64,000 bases of DNA. Origin: Roseateles_C aquae. Lineage in GTDB: Bacteria > Pseudomonadota > Gammaproteobacteria > Burkholderiales > Burkholderiaceae_C. The position numbers and the translations under genes are program-made. Where the stretch lies: contig NZ_JAVXZY010000008.1 of NCBI RefSeq assembly GCF_032337115.1, forward strand, positions 62,001 to 126,000, given 5' to 3'. A model generated the notes under the pieces. The model saw only the letters and a program-made list of their open reading frames with translations. It was not told where the DNA came from and did not search any database. Below are positions 51,670 through 60,815 of this stretch, piece by piece. The stretch's first letter is position 1; every line of letters begins with the position of its first letter.

Positions 51670-52845
51670 ATGAGCGGATTCGATTTTTCGCCGGTGCTGC
51701 GCCTGCTGATGCTGGGCTCGGCGCTGGGCTGCCTGCCATTTCTGTGGGCGCTGTGGCGGCACCGGCAGGCGAGCCCATCGGCGCGGCTGCGTGCGCTGAC
51801 GCTGCTGACCCTGTTCCTCACCTTTGACCTGGTGCTGTTCGGCGCCTTCACCCGGTTGACCGACTCGGGTCTGGGCTGCCCGGATTGGCCGGGCTGCTAC
51901 GGCAGTGCCTCGCCGCTGGGCGCGAGCGAGGAGATCCATGCGGCGCAGACGGCCCTGCCCAGCGGGCCGGTGACGCATGGCAAGGCCTGGGTCGAGATGA
52001 TCCATCGCTACCTGGCCAGCGGCGTCGGTTTCCTGATCCTGATGCTGTGCGTGATGAGCTGGCGCTATCGCGCTCGCGTCGCTGAGCAGATAGGGCACGC
52101 GGCGCCTTCGCCGTGGTGGTCGGTGCTGACCCTGGTCTGGGTCTGCGTTCAAGGCGCTTTTGGCGCGCTGACGGTCACGATGAAGCTGTTTCCTCTGATC
52201 GTCAGCCTGCATCTGCTGCTGGCCTTCGGCCTGCTGATGTTGCTGGCCTGGCAGGCCGAGGCCTACCGCTCAAGGACGTCGCCGCCGCTCTTGCAGTGGC
52301 CGGCCAGCCTTCGCCGTGGCGCCTGGCTGCTGCTGGCGCTCAGCCTGGGTCAGGCAGCGCTGGGCGCTTGGGTGAGCACCAATTACGCGGTGCTTGCCTG
52401 TGCCGAGTTTCCGCTCTGCCAGGGTCAGTGGTGGCCGGCGACCGATTTCGATCACGGCTTTGCCCTCTGGCGCGAACTGGGCCGCGGCCATGATGGCCAA
52501 TGGCTGTCGCATGCGGCGTTGACGGCAATTCATCTGACTCACCGCGTCGGTGCGCTGCTCGTCTTCACGGCGTTGATCGCCTACGCCGTCTTGCTGCGCC
52601 GGCAGGGCGGCGAGGCGGGCCGCCGCTGGGCCACGCGCCTGCTATTGGTGGCGCTGTGGCAGTTCCTCAGCGGCCTGTCTAATGTGGTGCTGGGCTGGCC
52701 CATGATTGCCGCGCTGGCGCATACCGGGGGCGCTGCCGCCTTGCTGCTGATGCTCAGCTTCATGCTGGCCCGGCTGCAGCGGCACGACTCGTCCGAACTT
52801 TCTTTTCCGCCGCCGCAGGGCTTGAGCCCCGGCGCTGTATCCTGA
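51670..52845 (+). CDS. ctaA: Heme A synthase (COX15/CtaA)
   Basis: A 391-residue, eight-helix membrane protein that oxidises heme O to heme A. Two cysteine pairs are visible: GCPDWPGCYG and CAEFPLCQG. Heme-ligand histidines are in MIHRYLASG and IHLTHRVGA. It starts 15 bases after the preceding assembly gene and ctaB follows after 8 bases. Confidence 0.94.
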   Translation: MSGFDFSPVLRLLMLGSALGCLPFLWALWRHRQASPSARLRALTLLTLFLTFDLVLFGAFTRLTDSGLGCPDWPGCYGSASPLGASEEIHAAQTALPSGPVTHGKAWVEMIHRYLASGVGFLILMLCVMSWRYRARVAEQIGHAAPSPWWSVLTLVWVCVQGAFGALTVTMKLFPLIVSLHLLLAFGLLMLLAWQAEAYRSRTSPPLLQWPASLRRGAWLLLALSLGQAALGAWVSTNYAVLACAEFPLCQGQWWPATDFDHGFALWRELGRGHDGQWLSHAALTAIHLTHRVGALLVFTALIAYAVLLRRQGGEAGRRWATRLLLVALWQFLSGLSNVVLGWPMIAALAHTGGAAALLLMLSFMLARLQRHDSSELSFPPPQGLSPGAVS

Positions 52846-52853
52846 GCGACCCC

Positions 52854-53768
52854 ATGGCCTCGACGACACCCCCTCAAGCGGCCAGCGCCTCGCGCTGGCA
52901 GCAGTTCTATCAACTGACCAAGCCTCGGGTCGTGCATCTGATCGTGTTCTGTGCCGTCATCGGCATGGCGCTGGCCATCCCGGGCTGGCCCGCCGCCCGC
53001 GAATGGGGCGTGATCCTCGCGGCCACGGCCGGCATCTGGCTGGTGGCGGGCGCCGCGGCTGCCTTCAACTGCCTGATCGAGCAGCAGATCGATTCGAAGA
53101 TGAAGCGCACCTCCTGGCGGGCCACGGCCAAGGGCGAGCTGAGCCGGGCGCAGACGCTGAGCTTCTCGGCGCTGCTCTGCGGCGTCGGCATGGCGCTGCT
53201 CTATGTCTGGGTCAATCCGCTGACGATGTGGCTGACCTTCGCCACCTTCGTCGGCTACGCCATCATCTACACCGTCATCCTGAAGCCGATGACACCACAG
53301 AACATCGTCATCGGCGGTGCCTCTGGCGCCATGCCGCCGGTGCTCGGCTGGGCGGCGCTGCGCGGCGAGGTCGGCCCCGAGGCGCTGATGATGTGCCTGA
53401 TCATCTTCCTCTGGACACCGCCGCATTTCTGGGCGCTGGCGCTGTACCGCACCGAAGACTATGCCCGCGCCGGTCTGCCGATGCTGCCGGTGACGCATGG
53501 CTCCGACTTCACCCGGCTGCAGGTTTTTCTCTACACCTGGATTTTGCTGGCAGCCACGCTGCTGCCCTTCCTGACCGGCATGAGCGGCCGGGTCTATCTG
53601 ATCAGTGCGCTGATCCTGGGTCTGGGCTTCTGTGCCTATGCCTGGCAGCTCTGGCGCGACTACTCGGACCAGCTGGCGCGCAAGACCTTCCGTTTCTCCA
53701 TCCTGCACCTGTCCCTGCTGTTCGCGGCCTTGCTGCTGGATCATTACCTGCTGCCCTGGACGCAATGA
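52854..53768 (+). CDS. ctaB: Protoheme IX farnesyltransferase (heme O synthase)
   Basis: A 304-residue UbiA-type prenyltransferase that farnesylates heme B. NCLIEQQIDSKMKRTSWR is the first Asp-rich motif, and YTVILKPMTPQNIVIGG and IFLWTPPHFWALALYRTEDY are conserved. About nine membrane helices. Its stop is 1 base from the sco start, so both are probably co-translated. Confidence 0.95.
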   Translation: MASTTPPQAASASRWQQFYQLTKPRVVHLIVFCAVIGMALAIPGWPAAREWGVILAATAGIWLVAGAAAAFNCLIEQQIDSKMKRTSWRATAKGELSRAQTLSFSALLCGVGMALLYVWVNPLTMWLTFATFVGYAIIYTVILKPMTPQNIVIGGASGAMPPVLGWAALRGEVGPEALMMCLIIFLWTPPHFWALALYRTEDYARAGLPMLPVTHGSDFTRLQVFLYTWILLAATLLPFLTGMSGRVYLISALILGLGFCAYAWQLWRDYSDQLARKTFRFSILHLSLLFAALLLDHYLLPWTQ

Positions 53769-53769
53769 G

Positions 53770-54381
53770 ATGAGCACAAGACGCAACTTCCTGCTGGCGC
53801 CTGCACTGGCCACGCTGCTCAGTGGCTGTGACAAGCTGGGTCTGGGCGAGTCGGCCAAGCCGGCCTACAAAGGCGTGGACCTGAGCGGCGCAAGCTATGC
53901 CAGCACGCTGAACCTGCCTGATATCGATGGCAAGCCGCGCAGCCTGGGTGACTTCAAAGGCAAGATCGTCGTGGTGTTCTTTGGCTACACCCAATGCCCG
54001 GACGTGTGCCCGACGACGATGGCGGAGCTGGCCCAGGTCAAGAAGGCCTTGGGCGCCGATGGCGAACGGGTGCAGGGGCTGTTTGTCACCATCGATCCCG
54101 AGCGTGACACGGCCGAGTTGCTGAGGGCCTATCTGGCCAGTTTCGATCCCAGCTTCGTGGCCCTGCGTGGCAGTGCCGAGCAGCTGAAGGAGGCCGCGCG
54201 CGAGTTCAAGGTCTATTACGCCAAGGTGCCGGGCAAGACCGAAGACAGCTACACCATGGACCACACGGCGGCGAGCTTTGTCTTCGACGCGCAAGGCCGG
54301 GTGCGGCTGTTCGAGCGCTATGGTGCTGGTGCACAGGCGCTGATGGACGATATCAAGCTGCTGTTGGCTGAAAAGGCCTGA
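53770..54381 (+). CDS. SCO1/SenC copper protein, lipoprotein
   Basis: A 203-residue thioredoxin-fold protein. A lipobox (LLSGC) near residue 20 suggests lipid anchoring. The copper site is GYTQCPDVCPTTM (CxxxC) with the distant histidine in YTMDHTAASF. It delivers copper to or reduces the CuA site of subunit II. It ends the oxidase cluster and is convergent with rpoH. Confidence 0.94.
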   Translation: MSTRRNFLLAPALATLLSGCDKLGLGESAKPAYKGVDLSGASYASTLNLPDIDGKPRSLGDFKGKIVVVFFGYTQCPDVCPTTMAELAQVKKALGADGERVQGLFVTIDPERDTAELLRAYLASFDPSFVALRGSAEQLKEAAREFKVYYAKVPGKTEDSYTMDHTAASFVFDAQGRVRLFERYGAGAQALMDDIKLLLAEKA

Positions 54382-54416
54382 GCGCCAGGCTGCTGCATCG
54401 CCTGAAACCCAGTGAA

Positions 54417-54438
54417 AAACGGCCCCGCGGGGCCGTTT
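54417..54438. terminator. Shared terminator between sco and rpoH
   Basis: A perfect 22-bp palindrome (AAACGGCCCCG with its complement). It lies between convergent genes and carries A and T runs on both sides of the stem, so it could work in both directions. Confidence 0.85.
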
Positions 54439-54462
54439 CGTGTTGCAGGCGGGGTACGCGCC

Positions 54463-55380
54463 TCAGGCGGTCTCGACCAGTGCCTTTTTCATCTTCTTCA
54501 TCGCGGCCACCTCGATCTGGCGGATGCGCTCGGCGGAGACACCGTATTCGGCGGCCAGCTCATGCAGCGTCATGCCGCCCGAGCTGTCGTCGTTCACCTT
54601 GAGCCAGCGCTCTTCGACGATGCGACGGCTGCGCTCGTCGAGCACCGCCAGTGCACGGGTGATGCCGTCGCCAGACATCGCATCGCGGCTGCGCGCCTCG
54701 ATCACGCGGGTGGGTTCCTGGCTGTCGTCGGCCAGATAGGCGATGGGCGCAAAGCTTTCGCCGTCGTCATCGGTCTGCGGCTCCAGGGCGACATCGCCGC
54801 CGGACAGCCGGGTTTCCATCTCCAGCACTTCCTCGCGCTTCACATTGAGCTCGCGGGCGACGTGGTCGACCTCGGCGGCGCTCAGCGTATTGCGGTGGGT
54901 CTGGCCCTCGGCGGCATCTTCCTTTAGGCTGTGCTTCATCGAGCGCAGATTGAAGAACAGCTTGCGCTGCGCTTTGGTGGTGGCGACCTTGACCATGCGC
55001 CAGTTGCGCAGGATGTATTCGTGAATCTCGGCCTTGATCCAGTGCATGGCATAGGACACCAGACGCACGCCCTGGTCAGGGTCGTAGCGCTTGACGGCCT
55101 TCATCAGACCGACATTGCCTTCCTGGATCAGGTCGCCCTGCGGCAGGCCGTAGCCAAGGTATTGGCGTGAGATCGAGACCACCAGGCGCAGATGCGAGAG
55201 CACCAGCCGGCCGGCGGATTCGAGATCGCCGTTCTCGCGCAGGCGACGGGCGAAGCTTTGTTCTTCGTCGGGCGTCAGCATCGGCAGACGGTTGACGGCA
55301 GAGATGTACGCATCCAGATTGCCCAGCGAGGGCAGCATGGCCCAGGGATCGCGTACGGTCAGGGCGGTTGGCGTGGACAT
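54463..55380 (-). CDS. rpoH: Heat-shock sigma factor RpoH (sigma-32)
   Basis: A 305-residue group 3 sigma-70 factor. Region 2 contains GDLIQEGNVGLMKAVKRYDP and MHWIKAEIHEYILRNW, the RpoH box KLFFNLRSMK follows near residue 140, and region 4 contains LHELAAEYGVSAERIRQIE. It directs RNA polymerase to heat-shock promoters. A perfect CIRCE operator is 49 bases upstream, so HrcA probably represses it. A second regulator acting on the RNA is not visible here. Confidence 0.96.
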   Translation of the reverse strand: MSTPTALTVRDPWAMLPSLGNLDAYISAVNRLPMLTPDEEQSFARRLRENGDLESAGRLVLSHLRLVVSISRQYLGYGLPQGDLIQEGNVGLMKAVKRYDPDQGVRLVSYAMHWIKAEIHEYILRNWRMVKVATTKAQRKLFFNLRSMKHSLKEDAAEGQTHRNTLSAAEVDHVARELNVKREEVLEMETRLSGGDVALEPQTDDDGESFAPIAYLADDSQEPTRVIEARSRDAMSGDGITRALAVLDERSRRIVEERWLKVNDDSSGGMTLHELAAEYGVSAERIRQIEVAAMKKMKKALVETA

Positions 55381-55428
55381 GGCGTGTTTCTCGTGTAGAG
55401 CGAGGCTGCGAGCCTCAACACGGCAATA

Positions 55429-55455
55429 TTAGCACTCTCTTTGAATGAGTGCTAA
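55429..55455 (-). promoter_or_regulatory. Perfect CIRCE operator before rpoH
   Basis: TTAGCACTC-N9-GAGTGCTAA, an exact match to the consensus for the HrcA repressor. On the minus strand TAATAT, a good -10 box, overlaps its end, so HrcA binding would block the promoter. HrcA control of rpoH is reported for betaproteobacteria. Confidence 0.92.
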
Positions 55456-55587
55456 CAGTCAGCAGGCTGAAAAAATCGCCAAGGCTGGCGGAGCTCTCGG
55501 CGAGTGCAGTCACTAACTTGCCGATGTGGGGCAAGGACGAAAGCTGGGTGCCGCAAGCGCGAAATCGGGCTTGCCAGGCCTGGACGA

Positions 55588-56094
55588 TCAGTCGATCAGG
55601 CCGAAATCGGGGCTGCCGACCATGCCTTCGATGTCCAGCAGGATGAGCATCCGTTCGTTGACCTTGCCCAGGCCGGTGACGAAGCGGGTATCGATCGAAG
55701 CGCTGATCTCCGGCGGCTCCTTGATCGTGCCAGGGGCCATTTCCAGCACATCGGAGACCGAGTCGACGACGATGCCGACAACACGGCCGCAGACGTTCAG
55801 CACGACAACGACGGTGAAGCTGGTGTATTCGGCCGTGCAGCCCAGGCGCAGGCGCAGATCCACGATGGGCACGATGACGCCGCGCAGATTGACGACACCC
55901 TTGACGAAGGGCGGCGCATGGGCGATGCGGGTGGGCGCCTCGTAGGAGCGGATTTCCTGCACTTTCAGGATGTCGATGCCGTATTCCTCGGCGCCTATTC
56001 TGAAGGTCAGGAACTGCTGCGAGTCGTTCTTGGCGGCGCTGGTGGTGACCAGGGCGCCGGCGTTGGAGCTTGGGGCCAGTTCAGTCGAAGTCAT
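55588..56094 (-). CDS. cheW: Chemotaxis coupling protein CheW
   Basis: A 168-residue CheW that links receptors to the CheA kinase. FLTFRIGAEEYGIDILKVQEI, GVVNLRGVIVPIVDLR and GIVVDSVSDVLEM are typical. A disordered Ser/Ala/Asn-rich start of about 25 residues precedes the fold. No cheA, cheR or cheB is beside it; the main chemotaxis cluster must be elsewhere. Confidence 0.94.
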   Translation of the reverse strand: MTSTELAPSSNAGALVTTSAAKNDSQQFLTFRIGAEEYGIDILKVQEIRSYEAPTRIAHAPPFVKGVVNLRGVIVPIVDLRLRLGCTAEYTSFTVVVVLNVCGRVVGIVVDSVSDVLEMAPGTIKEPPEISASIDTRFVTGLGKVNERMLILLDIEGMVGSPDFGLID

Positions 56095-56189
56095 CGCGGT
56101 CGAATCGTTATGAAGCCATGGCGGATGGGGCTATTGTGCACAGTCCAGACCGAAGTCAAGCGTTGATCTGGCCGCTGTCAGGCCGTTTT

Positions 56190-59100
56190 TCATTGCGGGT
56201 GGGCTGGCAGCAACTCATCCAGCAGGTGCAAGAGTTCACGCAGTTCGACCGGCTTGGTCAGGTAGTGCTGGGCACCGGCCGCCAGGCAGGCCTCGATCTG
56301 CTCGGCCACCGCATTGGCTGACACCATGATGATGGGCATGCTGGCGCCGGCGGCGCGCAGTTCGCGCAGCAGGCTGAGGCCATCGCCATCCGGCAGTTGC
56401 AGATCGAGCAGCACCAGGTCCGGCTGCGCTTCCAGGATGCGTTCCAGGCCGCTTTGCATGTCGACGCAGAGTTCCATCTGCAGATCGCTGCGCTGGCTGA
56501 GCATGCCGCGCATCACTTCGGCATTGGTGGCGTTGTCTTCAACATAGATCAGCCGGCGCTTCTGCAGCGCTGCTACGGGTAGCGGCGCCGGCGGCGCGGC
56601 CGGCCGCTGGCCCGGCTCCGGTGCCTCGGCCAGCGGCAGACGCAGCACAAAGCTGGAACCCTGGCCGAATTCGCTTTCGGCGCTCAGGCTGCCGCCCATG
56701 GCTTCGGCCAGCCGCTTGCTGATCACCAGGCCGATGCCGGTGCCTTCGATCTCGCTGTGCTCGCGGCCCAGGCGGTTGAAGGGCTGGAACAGCTGGGCCA
56801 GCTGCTCGGGGCTCATGCCCATGCCGGTGTCGGTGACGGTGAGCTCCAGCATGCCGTTCTCATCGAGCCGGCTACCTAGCTCAACGCGGCCATCTTCCAG
56901 GTTGTACTTGATCGCATTGCTGAGCAGATTGATCAGCACCTGCTTGACGCGCGTTGGATCGCCGCGCATCCACAGGCCCTGCGGCGCCAGCACCCGCGCA
57001 AAGCTGATGCCGCGAACGGCAGCATCGCTCTCGACCAGGGCCTGCACCTCGTCCAGCATCGTTGGCACATGCAAGGGCTGCAACTCCAGGCGCAGGTCGC
57101 CGGATTCGATGCGCGACAGGTCCAGTGTGTCGTTGATCATGTCCAGCAGATGCCAGCCGGCCAGCTGGATCTGCGCGGCCCAGCCCTCTTGCCGCTGGCT
57201 CAGCGGCGGCTCGCGGTCGAGCTCCAGCAGCTGGGCAAAGCCCAGCATCGCGTTCAGCGGCGTGCGCAGCTCATGGCTCATCCGCGAGAGGAACTCGTTT
57301 TTGGCCTGGCTGGCGGCCTCGGCATGTTCGCGGGCCTGTTCCAGCTCCTGGAGCTTGAGCCGCTCGGCGATATCTTCGACCACGCCGACCAGGTTGTAGA
57401 CCTGGCCCTGGGCATCACGCAGCACCGTCACCAGCGCCCGGGCACGGACGATCTGGCCATGGCGGCCGATATAGCGCTTGAGGCGCTGGTACATCGGGAT
57501 TTCGCCGCTGATCAAGGCGGCCATCAAGCGCTCGTCCTCGGCGCGGTCGTCCGGATGGGTCAGATCCAGCATGCGCTGCTTGAGCAGCGTGTCGGCGTCA
57601 TAGCCGAGCAGGCGGCAGAAATAGGGGTTGGCGCCGAGCGCGTGGTCCTGCAGATCGGTGAAGACGACGCCGATGGGGGCGTTGTCCAGCACATTGCGCA
57701 GGCGCTGTTCACGGTCCTTTAGGGCCAGCGAGGCCTGCTCGCGCTGCTCGACTTCGCTCTTGAGCTGGGCCGTGCGCTCGGCCACCAGCGTGGCGATGCG
57801 CTGCGCGCGGCCGGTGATGATCAGCAGCAATGCCCCCAGCAGGGCAGTGCTGGCCAGGCCGACGAGCGCAAAGGGCAGGCTGTTGCCGGCCTGGCCCTGC
57901 AGGCCGCCGCTGGCCGGGTAGACGTCGATCTGCCATTGCCGGGCGCCGACGCTGATCATCTTGCTCTTCACCGGCATCGCGTCGGGCAGGCTCTCGCAAC
58001 CGCGGTTGCCCGCCAGCCGGCGTTGGGCGGCCTGCGGATCGTTGTCGATCAGGCACAGACGCAGATGGCCGGGCAGGCTGTTGGCCTGGGCGCGCAGCAG
58101 TTGCTCGGGGCGGATGGCGGCAAAGGCTACGCCTTGCAGCGCCGCCAGCCGCTCGTCGCGATTGACCGGCTCGCCACGGTAGACGGCCTGGAACAGCAGC
58201 ACGGCCATGGCGTCGGGGCCTTCGCCCGCCAAGGTCAGTGCCGGCGTCGCGGCGGGCTGGCCGGTGGACTCGGCCAGGGCCAGTGCGGCCCGCGCTGCGG
58301 GGATGGAGCGCAGATTGATGCCCAGCACCGCGCCATTGCGCAGCTGCGGTTCAACCAGGCGCACGGCCAGCATGGCTTCTTCAGGCATGCTGCGATGATC
58401 ACCAGGACGCTGGCGGTCGTGAGCAATAAAGCCGGGCAGGCCATCGGCCTGGGCCTGCTGATCAAAGCCCGGCAGTTGCTGGCGCGACACCAGTTGTGCC
58501 CAGCCCAGCGATTGCAAGGGGCCGGCCTCACCGATGCGATTGCCCAGTGCACGGCGGAAGTCCTGCCGGCCCAGCTGCGGATTGACGCTGAGCAGTGCCC
58601 GGGCCGCCTCAACATCCATCAGCGGCAGGCGCAGCGCCGCTTCAAAACTGGCGGCAGCGCGTTCGGCATCGCGCTCGAAGCTGTGACGTGCCTGCTGGTA
58701 GTTCCAGTCCAGCACCAGGCTGGTGGCATAGGCCATCATCAGTGTGGCCAGCAGCATGGGCAGGCCCACGGTCAGTCGCCGGGGCCACCAGACCTCGCGG
58801 GGCCGGGCCAGCAGGCTCAGCGCGATCGGCGCACCGATCAGCACGCCCAGGGTGTCGCCCATCCACCAGCTGGTCCAGGTCCCCAGCGCGCCTTCGGCCG
58901 GAATCGTGCCGGCCAGGCGCAGCGCCGTCACGGCGATGCTGGGGCTGATCAGGCAGGCCAGCCCGGCACCGAACAGATAGAAGCGGCCCAGGTCTCGCGG
59001 CTCACTGAGCAAGAGTGGGCGGCTGACATGGCGGCGGACCAGATTGGTGCCCACCCAGGACTGCGCCGTGGCGCCCAGCGCAATGGCCAACGGCGTCAAC

Positions 59101-59429
59101 CAGGCGGTCTGACCGCGTTCGTGGCTGAGCAGCAGATTGATGGTCAGCGAGCCCAGGAATACCGCCGGCGCGGCGCGGCGGCCCCAGCACAGCATGCCGG
59201 TCAGCGCCAGGCCGGCGGCCGGGAACAGCGGCGCGGCGTAGTCGGGCGGAATGCTCAGCCGCAGCGACAGCCAGCCGAGCAGGGTGTAGCCCAGATAGAG
59301 GAAGGTCAGCCGCGCTGCCCAGCGACGCCGGCTGGCCGGTCTGGCCTGAGAGAGCGGCAGTGCGGTGGGATGCACTGCATGTGCGTCATCCGCCACGGCG
59401 GCGGGTGTGGGTGCGTGAGTCGCGGGCAT
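56190..59429 (-). CDS. MASE1/CHASE/PAS hybrid sensor histidine kinase
   Basis: A 1079-residue kinase. A MASE1-like membrane domain (about 25-245, many helices, with LFPAAGLALTGMLCWGRRAAP) is followed by a CHASE periplasmic domain (about 260-530), another helix, and a PAS domain (LRNVLDNAPIGVVFTDL). The kinase has H-box FLSRMSHELRTPLNAM (His near 719), N-box NLLSNAIKYN, DTGMGM and GTGIGLVISK. A receiver with VEDNATNAE and LLDLQLPDGDG (Asp near 1006) ends it. No output regulator is adjacent. ATG at 59429 is preferred over TTG at 59450. Confidence 0.92.
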   Translation of the reverse strand: MPATHAPTPAAVADDAHAVHPTALPLSQARPASRRRWAARLTFLYLGYTLLGWLSLRLSIPPDYAAPLFPAAGLALTGMLCWGRRAAPAVFLGSLTINLLLSHERGQTAWLTPLAIALGATAQSWVGTNLVRRHVSRPLLLSEPRDLGRFYLFGAGLACLISPSIAVTALRLAGTIPAEGALGTWTSWWMGDTLGVLIGAPIALSLLARPREVWWPRRLTVGLPMLLATLMMAYATSLVLDWNYQQARHSFERDAERAAASFEAALRLPLMDVEAARALLSVNPQLGRQDFRRALGNRIGEAGPLQSLGWAQLVSRQQLPGFDQQAQADGLPGFIAHDRQRPGDHRSMPEEAMLAVRLVEPQLRNGAVLGINLRSIPAARAALALAESTGQPAATPALTLAGEGPDAMAVLLFQAVYRGEPVNRDERLAALQGVAFAAIRPEQLLRAQANSLPGHLRLCLIDNDPQAAQRRLAGNRGCESLPDAMPVKSKMISVGARQWQIDVYPASGGLQGQAGNSLPFALVGLASTALLGALLLIITGRAQRIATLVAERTAQLKSEVEQREQASLALKDREQRLRNVLDNAPIGVVFTDLQDHALGANPYFCRLLGYDADTLLKQRMLDLTHPDDRAEDERLMAALISGEIPMYQRLKRYIGRHGQIVRARALVTVLRDAQGQVYNLVGVVEDIAERLKLQELEQAREHAEAASQAKNEFLSRMSHELRTPLNAMLGFAQLLELDREPPLSQRQEGWAAQIQLAGWHLLDMINDTLDLSRIESGDLRLELQPLHVPTMLDEVQALVESDAAVRGISFARVLAPQGLWMRGDPTRVKQVLINLLSNAIKYNLEDGRVELGSRLDENGMLELTVTDTGMGMSPEQLAQLFQPFNRLGREHSEIEGTGIGLVISKRLAEAMGGSLSAESEFGQGSSFVLRLPLAEAPEPGQRPAAPPAPLPVAALQKRRLIYVEDNATNAEVMRGMLSQRSDLQMELCVDMQSGLERILEAQPDLVLLDLQLPDGDGLSLLRELRAAGASMPIIMVSANAVAEQIEACLAAGAQHYLTKPVELRELLHLLDELLPAHPQ

Positions 59430-59508
59430 GGGCGCCAAAGGGCCGCACAAGTCCCGTTCGAGCGGGCGGCCGAGCTAGTCGTGAAGATCAGCAGAGCCTA
59501 CACGCAAA

Positions 59509-59536
59509 GAAAAGGCCGCGGCATCAGCGGCGGCCC
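59509..59536 (-). terminator. Terminator-like hairpin after ychF
   Basis: On the minus strand GGCCGC...GCGGCC is followed by TTTTCTTTG. The loop is large, so strength is uncertain. Confidence 0.5.
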
Positions 59537-59584
59537 TTGGTTTTCGCCGCGCGCGCCACAAACGCCGGGCGATCAACGTATTGC

Positions 59585-60676
59585 TCAGACGTTGAACAGG
59601 AAGTTCAACACGTCGCCGTCCTTGACGACGTATTCCTTGCCTTCGGCGCGCATCTTGCCGGCATCCTTGGCGCCTTGTTCGCCCTTGAAGGTGATGAAGT
59701 CTTCGTAGGCAATGGTCTGGGCGCGGATGAAGCCGCGTTCGAAGTCGGTGTGGATCACGCCGGCCGCCTGCGGGGCCGTGTCGCCCTTGTGGATGGTCCA
59801 GGCGCGCACTTCCTTCACGCCGGCGGTGAAGTAGGTCTGCAGGCCCAGCAGGCTGAAGCCGGCGCGGATCAGGCGGTTCAGGCCGGGCTCGTCCTGGCCC
59901 ATCTCGGCCAGGAACATGGCGCGGTCCTCATCGCTCATCTCGGACAGCTCGGCCTCGGTCTTGGCGCAGATGGCCACCACCGGGCCGTTCTGGGCGGCGG
60001 CGTATTCCTTCAGGCGGTCCAGGAAGGGGTTGTTCTCGAAACCGTCTTCGGCCACATTGCCGACGAACATCGCCGGCTTGGCGGTGATCAGGCACAGCGG
60101 CTTCAGGATGACCAGCTCTTCCTTGCTGAAGTCGATCGTGCGCACCGGCTTGGCCTGGTCCAGCGCGGCCTGGCACTTCTCCAGCACCTTGACCAGCGCA
60201 ATCGCTTCCTTGTCGCCGGCGCGGGCGACCTTGTTGTAGCGGTGCAGGCTTTTCTCGACGGTGCCGAGGTCGGCCAGGCAGAGTTCGGTCTGGATCACCT
60301 CGATGTCGGCAATCGGGTCGACCTTGCCGTTGACGTGGATCACGTTCGGGTCTTCGAAGCAGCGCACCACGTTGACGATGGCGTCGGTCTCGCGGATGTG
60401 CGAGAGGAACTGGTTGCCCAGACCTTCACCCTTGGAGGCGCCCGCCACCAGGCCGGCGATATCGACGAACTCGACGATGGCCGGCAGGATGCGCTCGGGC
60501 TTGACGATCTCGGCCAGCTTCTGCAGGCGCGGGTCAGGCAGTTCGACGACGCCGACATTGGGCTCGATCGTGCAGAAAGGGTAGTTCTCGGCGGCGATGC
60601 CGGCCTTGGTCAGCGCATTGAAAAGGGTGGACTTGCCGACGTTGGGCAGGCCCACGATGCCGCATTTGAGACTCAT
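59585..60676 (-). CDS. ychF: Ribosome-binding ATPase YchF
   Basis: A 363-residue Obg-family ATPase. P-loop GLPNVGKST near residue 8, the DIAGLVAGASKGEGLGN switch block, and NVAE replacing the NKxD of GTPases, which gives ATP preference. A coiled-coil region and a C-terminal TGS domain follow. It binds ribosomes and responds to oxidative stress in E. coli. It is transcribed alone. Confidence 0.96.
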   Translation of the reverse strand: MSLKCGIVGLPNVGKSTLFNALTKAGIAAENYPFCTIEPNVGVVELPDPRLQKLAEIVKPERILPAIVEFVDIAGLVAGASKGEGLGNQFLSHIRETDAIVNVVRCFEDPNVIHVNGKVDPIADIEVIQTELCLADLGTVEKSLHRYNKVARAGDKEAIALVKVLEKCQAALDQAKPVRTIDFSKEELVILKPLCLITAKPAMFVGNVAEDGFENNPFLDRLKEYAAAQNGPVVAICAKTEAELSEMSDEDRAMFLAEMGQDEPGLNRLIRAGFSLLGLQTYFTAGVKEVRAWTIHKGDTAPQAAGVIHTDFERGFIRAQTIAYEDFITFKGEQGAKDAGKMRAEGKEYVVKDGDVLNFLFNV

Positions 60677-60815
60677 GAGGGGCTTTCGAAGAAGCGGTGA
60701 AGCGGTGTGGCCCCAAGACCAGCCGGTCCGGGCGCGAAGGCGGCATTTTAGTCGCCTGGCGCCAACAGCGGCCAGTCGAACGGCATGGCGACGGTCGGCT
60801 GCCTACAATGCCCGC

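Noticed and set aside
53681..53689. GCAAGACCT in ctaB (and again in the cyclase gene near 22892)
   Set aside because: Only 9 bases match, and both arise from ordinary Arg-Lys-Thr-Phe codons (CGC AAG ACC TTC or TTT); about 0.5 such hits are expected by chance.
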